Shown here: in pieces, positions 7,175 through 11,047 of the stretch | Position numbering within the stretch: the first letter of the stretch is position 1 | Layout of the letters: every line of letters starts with the position of its first letter | NCBI GenBank assembly: GCA_041743835.1 | Contig: JBGTLW010000287.1 | Location: forward strand, 1-11,047 | Direction: 5' to 3' | Source of the DNA: JBGTLW01 sp041743835 | GTDB lineage: Bacteria; Planctomycetota; Phycisphaerae; Phycisphaerales; Phycisphaeraceae | DNA: 11,047 bases | Notes under the pieces: generated by a model | The model's database searches: none | The model's input: only the letters and a program-made list of their open reading frames with translations | What the model was told of the DNA's origin: nothing | Translations under genes and position numbers: made by a program

Positions 7175-7933
7175 TCAGTGTGTGGCGATGAAGAGGGACC
7201 ATGCGCCGGCTTCCTGCTCGAAGAGGTTGCATTGCATCCCCGCGCGGTGGATCATGTCGGCCCAGGTGTCGTTGTCGAACAGGCCACAGGTGTGGCGGTC
7301 CTCGACGACCTGCACTTGGCGCGGCCCGGCGTGAGCCGACGGGTTTGGGCGCATGAGATAAAGCAGGATCATCTCCATCGTGGTGTCCGCGGGGTCGGGG
7401 TCGTGGACGAAAGAGAAATAGGTCAGCTCCTGTGACTCGGTGGTCGTGCCGTCGTCCGCCACGTCGCCATCGACAAATGTCTCGCGGGTGTAGGTCGGGG
7501 CGATGAACGCGATGCCTGTGGCGGTCAGGTGCGCCGCGATGGTGTCGATCGCCGCCTGCGCGTCTTGTGTGGTCGTCATGTAGTCGATCGCGTCATGCAC
7601 CAGCACCACATCGAAGGCTCGGCCGAGGCGGAGCGTGCGCATGTCGCCGAGGACGCACTGGATGCTGGGGTTCAGCGCCCGGCAGTTGTCGAGCATCGGC
7701 TCGGAGAGGTCCACCGCCACGCAATCAAACTCGTCACGCAGGTGGAACAGCGTGTGCCCCCCACCCGCTCCCAGTTCAAGTACCGACAGCCGACGCCCCC
7801 GGGCCGCGGGGTCCATCATGAAGTGGCCAGCGATCAACGCGCGGAGCGTCGCGGCCTCTGCCTCGTAGTGCTCCGGCGGAGACAGCAGGGGCCAAAGATA
7901 CGCGAGGTCGTCGTATAAACGGGGCGTGGACAT
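7175..7933 (-). CDS. Class I SAM-dependent methyltransferase
   Basis: A 252-residue protein with the Rossmann-fold methyltransferase signature. Motif I is VLELGAGGGH at residues 51-60. The acidic residue after strand 2 is Asp75 in VAVDLSEPML, which should bind the ribose of S-adenosylmethionine. GDM at 96-98 and the DVVLVHDAIDYM stretch (108-119) follow as later motifs. The N-terminal segment before motif I (YDDLAYLWPLLSPPEHY) is of the kind that caps the cofactor site in small-molecule methyltransferases. The substrate cannot be told; it does not look like a DNA or rRNA enzyme. There is no signal peptide, so it should be cytoplasmic. The gene starts 25 bp after the lipoprotein gene on the same strand, suggesting co-transcription; a weak AGG lies eight bases before ATG. 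It is convergent with res and probably unrelated to the restriction locus. Confidence 0.85.
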   Translation of the reverse strand: MSTPRLYDDLAYLWPLLSPPEHYEAEAATLRALIAGHFMMDPAARGRRLSVLELGAGGGHTLFHLRDEFDCVAVDLSEPMLDNCRALNPSIQCVLGDMRTLRLGRAFDVVLVHDAIDYMTTTQDAQAAIDTIAAHLTATGIAFIAPTYTRETFVDGDVADDGTTTESQELTYFSFVHDPDPADTTMEMILLYLMRPNPSAHAGPRQVQVVEDRHTCGLFDNDTWADMIHRAGMQCNLFEQEAGAWSLFIATH

Positions 7934-7958
7934 CGTCGCAGCCTACCACACGCATGTG

Positions 7959-8597
7959 CTACTGGGCCGGCTTGTCGCCGCGGGGTTCCATGCGGGTGAG
8001 TACCACGGGCTCGTTGTTCGGGAACTGCTCGTCCGCTTTTTCAGGGTCGATGAATGCCGCCAGCGCGGCCGGGTCGGCGGTGAGGGTGACGGCGACTGTG
8101 TGCTCGCCCCGTTTGACGCTGCCCGCGATCGCGCTGGCTTCGACTTGCTCCGCGAAGTATCGCGCGTTGGCTGGCCGGATCACCAGTTGCCCGTGGTCAT
8201 TGAAGGTGTATCGCACGAACCCGTAGCGCTGCGGCTCTTCTTGCCTGTCGCTGGGCTTGTCGCCGGGTGACTGCTCCGCGTTGGGCTTGTTCAGGATGTT
8301 GATGTAGTACACCCCGTCATCCTTGGTGACCTGCCCCTCGAACGACTGGCGTGTGTGCCGACCAAGCTCGTTATTCCATTCGAGCGTGGCGGCGTGTACC
8401 CGGCCATCGGGCAGTGTCTTCACGAAAATAACCGAGTCTTCCACGCCCCATATGCCGTTTAGCCCGGTGAGCATCGGGTCGTCTTCGTTGTTCTCCAGCA
8501 CGACCGGTTGGCCGATCGGGTGGACAGACACGACCGAATCGCACGCGGCTAAGCTCAAGGTCAACAGAAGCAACAGCGGGAGGTAGAAACGGGGCAT
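7959..8597 (-). CDS. Small secreted lipoprotein of unknown function
   Basis: A 212-residue protein with a clear lipoprotein signal: a short basic start (MPR), a leucine-rich hydrophobic core, and the lipobox SLAAC with the acylated cysteine at residue 19. The mature part should be anchored to a membrane outside the cytoplasm. It looks beta-rich (repeated short hydrophobic stretches such as DSVIFVKTLPDGRVHAATLEW and DDGVYYINIL). It has a polar, probably disordered Pro/Asp/Gln/Glu insert around residues 104-122. I recognise no domain. GGAG lies seven bases before the ATG. It precedes the SAM methyltransferase gene in what looks like a two-gene operon. Secretion and anchoring are well supported; function is not. 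Confidence 0.8.
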   Translation of the reverse strand: MPRFYLPLLLLLTLSLAACDSVVSVHPIGQPVVLENNEDDPMLTGLNGIWGVEDSVIFVKTLPDGRVHAATLEWNNELGRHTRQSFEGQVTKDDGVYYINILNKPNAEQSPGDKPSDRQEEPQRYGFVRYTFNDHGQLVIRPANARYFAEQVEASAIAGSVKRGEHTVAVTLTADPAALAAFIDPEKADEQFPNNEPVVLTRMEPRGDKPAQ

Positions 8598-8639
8598 GGG
8601 GAGGCTCCGCGGAGGGGTGACACGGATATGGTAACGCGC

Positions 8640-8750
8640 GGGGGAACCGGGGAAACAGGGGGGGCGCGGGGGCGTTGGGGAGCGCGGGGGAAAACGCGGG
8701 GCGAACCCCGCGGCTAAAGGTAGGGAGGTGGGGACGGGGGCGGGTGTGGG
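8640..8750 (+). repeat. G-run-rich spacer
   Basis: About ten runs of three to seven guanines lie on the plus strand, for example at 8640-8644, 8649-8652, 8658-8664, 8668-8672, 8677-8680, 8686-8690, 8698-8701 and 8736-8740. Short loops separate them. Four or more such runs can form a G-quadruplex in single-stranded DNA. All flanking genes are transcribed leftward, so the G-rich strand is the template and the RNA would be C-rich. No ORF of coding character is seen here. Confidence 0.5.
8691..8712 (-). terminator. Intrinsic terminator candidate after the EF-P pair
   Basis: Read on the minus strand, a 7-bp all-G/C stem (CGCGGGG with CCCCGCG, plus-strand 8695-8701 and 8706-8712) closes a TTCG tetraloop. 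TTTT follows directly (plus-strand AAAA at 8691-8694). The hairpin begins 46 bases past the stop of the downstream EF-P gene. The T tract is only four bases and then turns to C, so termination could be partial. Alternatively it is one copy of a dispersed intergenic palindrome. Confidence 0.55.
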
Positions 8751-8758
8751 TCGCGGCG

Positions 8759-9319
8759 TTATTCGCTTGCGCGGCTCAGGTATTCGCCGGTGGCGGTAGA
8801 GATGCGGAGCATCTCGCCGACCTCGATGAACGGCGGGACGCGGGTCTTGAGCCCGGTCTCCATCTCCGCTTCCTTGAGCTGGTTCGTGGCGGTGGCGCCG
8901 CGGACCTGCGGCGTGGTGTCGGTCACCAACAGGTTCACCGAGCCGGGCAGCTCCACGCTGATGACTTTGTCCTCGTGCACAAGCCCCGTGAGATTGCTGT
9001 TGGGCTTGATGTAGAGCAGGCTATCCCCGAGCACATCGCTGGGGATGCTGAACTGCTCGAAGGTCTCGTTGTCCATAAACACCGCGCCGCTGCTGTCGGA
9101 GTACAGGTACTCGATCTCTCGGCGGTCCAGCGCCACACGCTCGACTTCCTCGTTGCTGCGCAGCCGCTTCTCCTGCGATTGGCCCGAGGTCACGCCCTTG
9201 AGCTTGACCTGCATGAACGATCGCAGGTTGCCCGGCGTCACCAGGGCGCAGGCGGTGAGCACGTAGAGCTGTCCATCCATTCGGACAGCCATGCCGGACT
9301 TGAGTTCAGAGGCTTTCAT
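8759..9319 (-). CDS. Elongation factor P paralogue with altered tip loop
   Basis: A 186-residue protein with the full EF-P layout: an N-terminal KOW-like domain, a central OB domain (YLYSDSSGAVFMDNETFEQF, about 71-90) and a C-terminal OB domain ending VPPFIEVGEMLRISTATGEY. EF-P binds the ribosome between the P and E sites and rescues stalling at proline runs. It aligns without gaps to the neighbouring EF-P (about 119 of 184 identical by hand). Residues 21-40 share only 6 of 20. There the usual PGKGGAF tip reads PGNLRSF, so the normally modified Lys is Asn31, with Arg33 two residues on. It may use another modification or none, or have a specialised role like the EfpL/YeiP group. It lies 82 bp after the first EF-P gene on the same strand. 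Family is certain; specialised function is inferred. Confidence 0.88.
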   Translation of the reverse strand: MKASELKSGMAVRMDGQLYVLTACALVTPGNLRSFMQVKLKGVTSGQSQEKRLRSNEEVERVALDRREIEYLYSDSSGAVFMDNETFEQFSIPSDVLGDSLLYIKPNSNLTGLVHEDKVISVELPGSVNLLVTDTTPQVRGATATNQLKEAEMETGLKTRVPPFIEVGEMLRISTATGEYLSRASE

Positions 9320-9401
9320 GGCCGAGGGTCCAAGGGTGTGTTTTGCGGATTACGAGTTGCAGTTCCCGGAGCAAGTTCCCAGGGGTAATTTCCGGGGGGG
9401 G

Positions 9402-9956
9402 TTAGACTCGGGAGAGGTATTCGCCGGTTTCGGTGCTGATGCGGATCATTTCGCCGATCTCGATGAAGGGCGGGACTCGGGTTTTGAGGCCGGTCTCCAG
9501 TTCCGCTTCTTTAAGTTGGTTTGTGGCCGTAGCCCCTTTGACCTGGGGCGTGGTGTCGGTGACTGCAAGGTCCACGCTCGCGGGCAGGTCGAGGCTGATC
9601 GGGTTGCCCTGGAAGTAGAGCCCGACCACGGTGTTGTTGGGCTTGATGTAGAGCAGCGCATCGCCGAGCAGTTCTTCGCTGATGGTGACCTGCTCGAAGG
9701 ATTCGTTGTCCATGAACACCGCCCCGCTGCCATCGGAGTAGAGGTACTCCATCTCGCGTTTGTCGAGCGTGACGCCGGTGACCTCATCGATGGACCGGAA
9801 GCGTCGCTCGATGTTCTGCCCGGTCTTGACGTTCTTGAGCTTGGTCGCGGCAAACGCCCCGCCCTTGCCGGGCTTCACGTGATCGACCTTGACGACGACG
9901 AACAAGGTGTTGTCGATGTCCACGGCTCGGCCGGGCTTGAGTTCTGAGGCTTTCAC
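9402..9956 (-). CDS. efp: Elongation factor P
   Basis: Elongation factor P of 184 residues, the normal length. It acts on ribosomes stalled at consecutive prolines, with its modified tip reaching the peptidyl-transferase centre. The KOW-like N-terminal domain carries the canonical tip KPGKGGAF, with Lys31 at the position that other bacteria modify. The two OB domains are complete (YLYSDGSGAVFMDNESFEQV at 71-90; TTPQVKGATATNQLKEAE at 135-152; VPPFIEIGEM at 161-170). The start codon is GTG at 9956-9954, chosen because MKASEL is the normal family N-terminus. The ribosome binding site is weak. It is the first gene of a tandem pair with the variant paralogue, separated by 82 bp, and diverges from the gene at 10159. 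No modification enzyme gene is visible in the window. Confidence 0.95.
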   Translation of the reverse strand: MKASELKPGRAVDIDNTLFVVVKVDHVKPGKGGAFAATKLKNVKTGQNIERRFRSIDEVTGVTLDKREMEYLYSDGSGAVFMDNESFEQVTISEELLGDALLYIKPNNTVVGLYFQGNPISLDLPASVDLAVTDTTPQVKGATATNQLKEAELETGLKTRVPPFIEIGEMIRISTETGEYLSRV

Positions 9957-10010
9957 AGCGTGTCTCGTGTCGGGTGTGTGGATCGGTTATCGGTCGGCTG
10001 TCCGTGCCAA

Positions 10011-10035
10011 GCCCGGCATGATCGCATCGCCGGGC
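10011..10035. repeat. 7-bp inverted repeat between efp and the rightward gene
   Basis: GCCCGGC at 10011-10017 is the reverse complement of GCCGGGC at 10029-10035, with an 11-base loop. It lies in the 202-bp spacer between two divergently transcribed genes, so it could be an operator or a leader hairpin of efp. In GC-rich DNA a chance 7-bp match is quite possible. No convincing promoter hexamers were found nearby. Confidence 0.3.
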
Positions 10036-10158
10036 CGACGCGTCAACGCGGGGGATCGCTAAAACTCGTGCCCCAACGCGGCTTGCGGGTGCTGCGTGGC
10101 AGGGTTTACCCCGGATCAAGGTCCGACAAGGTGTACCCGATGATGTAGGCGGCGGAGC

Positions 10159-11047
10159 ATGCAACGGATCGACCCCGCACAACTCCCGACCGGCACCCCG
10201 CTGGCATCCAACGTGTTCGACGCGGAGGGCCGGGTGCTGTGGCGTCGTGGTCAGACCCTCGAAGCGCTGGACCTGACACTGGCAGGCTCGCGCCTGAGCA
10301 ACGGCATCTTCATCGACAAGCCCAAACCGACTCCCGCAGCCCTCGACCCAGCGTGTGATCCGAAACCCGCTGCCACGGGCAGCCGCGACGAGCCGGAGGC
10401 CGATCGCAGGGTAATCTCGGTCAAGATGCTGGAGATCGGCTCAACGCTTCCGCGCGACCTCATCGACCACCGTGGCATACTGCTGATGAGGGCCGGCTCA
10501 GTGATCACCACGCGATTCATCGGCAAGCTCGCCGCACGCGGGCTCACCACCATCCGCGTCGGCGACACACCCAATCAAAAACAGATACCGCCGCCAACCG
10601 AGTCCAAACCAAAAACCACGGAAGCCAATACAAGCAACACCGGCCCGGCGCTCGGCGGGATGACGGGAAACAACGCTGCGGAAATCTCCAGGGAAGTCCC
10701 GGAGCCGCAGGGGTTTGTTCTGGGGGAAGTTCCGAGGGAAGTTCCGGGGGAAGTTCCGGGGGCGGGTGGGGTGCATATGGCTGGGCGTGATGAGAAGGCT
10801 CAGGCCCCCGCACCCATCAGTCTCGACCCACGCACGACGCAACGGCTGGAGCGCGTCATCGGCTGCGCTGCGTACCGCTCGCTGCCCGACGCACCCCGAT
10901 CTTTGCGCAATGGCTCGCTCGATCACGAGCAGATCACAGAACTGGTGCAGGCTGGCCGCGCGTTTGTCGAACGTTCCCACAGCACGGTGCAGACCCTGGC
11001 CGCGAGCGCCCGCGCAGGCGAGGCCCCGGACACACGCGAGGCGCGTG
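10159..11047 (+). CDS. Protein with duplicated N-terminal domain, possibly HD-GYP type, partial
   Basis: An open frame of 296 residues continues past the right edge. Two related units are seen at about residues 9-52 and 91-134, offset by 82. Leu9/Leu91, Gly12/Gly94, Asp21/Asp103, Gly24/Gly106, Leu27/Leu109 and Gly31/Gly113 line up (DAEGRVLWRRG against DHRGILLMRAG). This pattern resembles the small domain often found before HD-GYP cyclic-di-GMP phosphodiesterase domains in bacteria such as planctomycetes. No HD or GYP motif is visible, so that link is inference. A low-complexity linker (about 138-222, rich in Pro, Thr, Glu and Gly) contains repeated EVP units. A helical segment follows (about 224-290). 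The start is ATG at 10159 with AGGCGG six bases upstream. There is no signal peptide or membrane helix in the visible part. Confidence 0.7.
   Translation, partial: MQRIDPAQLPTGTPLASNVFDAEGRVLWRRGQTLEALDLTLAGSRLSNGIFIDKPKPTPAALDPACDPKPAATGSRDEPEADRRVISVKMLEIGSTLPRDLIDHRGILLMRAGSVITTRFIGKLAARGLTTIRVGDTPNQKQIPPPTESKPKTTEANTSNTGPALGGMTGNNAAEISREVPEPQGFVLGEVPREVPGEVPGAGGVHMAGRDEKAQAPAPISLDPRTTQRLERVIGCAAYRSLPDAPRSLRNGSLDHEQITELVQAGRAFVERSHSTVQTLAASARAGEAPDTREAR
10724..10759 (+). repeat. Three tandem 12-bp repeats inside the rightward gene
   Basis: GGGAAGTTCCGA at 10724-10735, GGGAAGTTCCGG at 10736-10747 and GGGAAGTTCCGG at 10748-10759 are direct repeats. A diverged copy, GGGAAGTCCCGG, lies at 10691-10702. 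The unit is a multiple of three, so copy-number change would keep the frame; it encodes (G/R)EVP repeats in the linker. Each unit contains the near-palindrome GGAAGTTCC. Confidence 0.8.

Noticed and set aside
7127..7177. GTAGC/GCTAC and AGCCG/CGGCT pairings as a terminator for res
   Set aside because: The arms are only 5 bp, the loops are long and no T tract follows.
7136..7918. Plus-strand open frames opposite the SAM methyltransferase gene
   Set aside because: The minus strand carries a clear class I methyltransferase with motif I at residues 51-60; the plus frames are shadows.
1..11047. CRISPR array, tRNA, rRNA, integrase or transposase
   Set aside because: No regularly spaced repeats, cloverleaf sequences or recombinase motifs were found on either strand.

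Overview
The window is GC-rich (roughly 60-65% by hand counts in coding stretches). It looks like a chromosomal segment of a free-living Gram-negative-like bacterium, most plausibly a planctomycete of the Phycisphaerae type. That placement is an inference from composition, gene style and the tandem EF-P genes; no rRNA or other firm taxonomic marker is present.

Layout. (1) Positions 1-620, minus strand: the N-terminal part of an unrecognised protein that runs off the left edge. (2) 718-7019, plus strand: a type III-like restriction-modification locus of three genes: a beta-class DNA adenine methyltransferase (mod), a Fic-domain protein and a helicase-nuclease (res). mod and fic overlap by one base (TGATG). 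A 180-bp, comparatively AT-rich gap carrying a perfect 9-bp inverted repeat and a consensus -35 hexamer separates fic from res. (3) 7175-8597, minus strand: a small lipoprotein gene followed 25 bp later by a class I SAM-dependent methyltransferase gene. (4) 8598-8758: a G-run-rich spacer containing a terminator-like hairpin. (5) 8759-9956, minus strand: two tandem elongation factor P paralogues. The upstream copy has the usual lysine tip loop; the downstream copy has a rewritten tip. (6) 10159 to the right edge, plus strand: the N-terminal part of a protein with a duplicated small domain, a Pro/Glu/Val-rich linker and an in-frame 12-bp tandem repeat, possibly the front end of an HD-GYP-type signalling protein.

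How the genes work together. Mod should methylate an asymmetric site and supply specificity to Res, which has an intact ATPase (ATGSGKT, DEAH, QTLGRGLR) and a C-terminal D-x13-E-x-K nuclease centre. The Fic protein keeps the full HxFxDGNGRxxR active site, an N-terminal SxxxEG inhibitory motif and a C-terminal winged-helix-like segment. It is therefore probably an active but self-inhibited AMP-transferase built into the defence operon. The most interesting points are this mod-fic-res arrangement, the possible operator-promoter between fic and res, the compositionally distinct target-recognition segment of mod, and the EF-P pair that diverges mainly at its functional tip. The housekeeping genes on the right appear to be ordinary chromosome next to the defence locus. 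No tRNA, rRNA, CRISPR array, transposase or integrase was seen.
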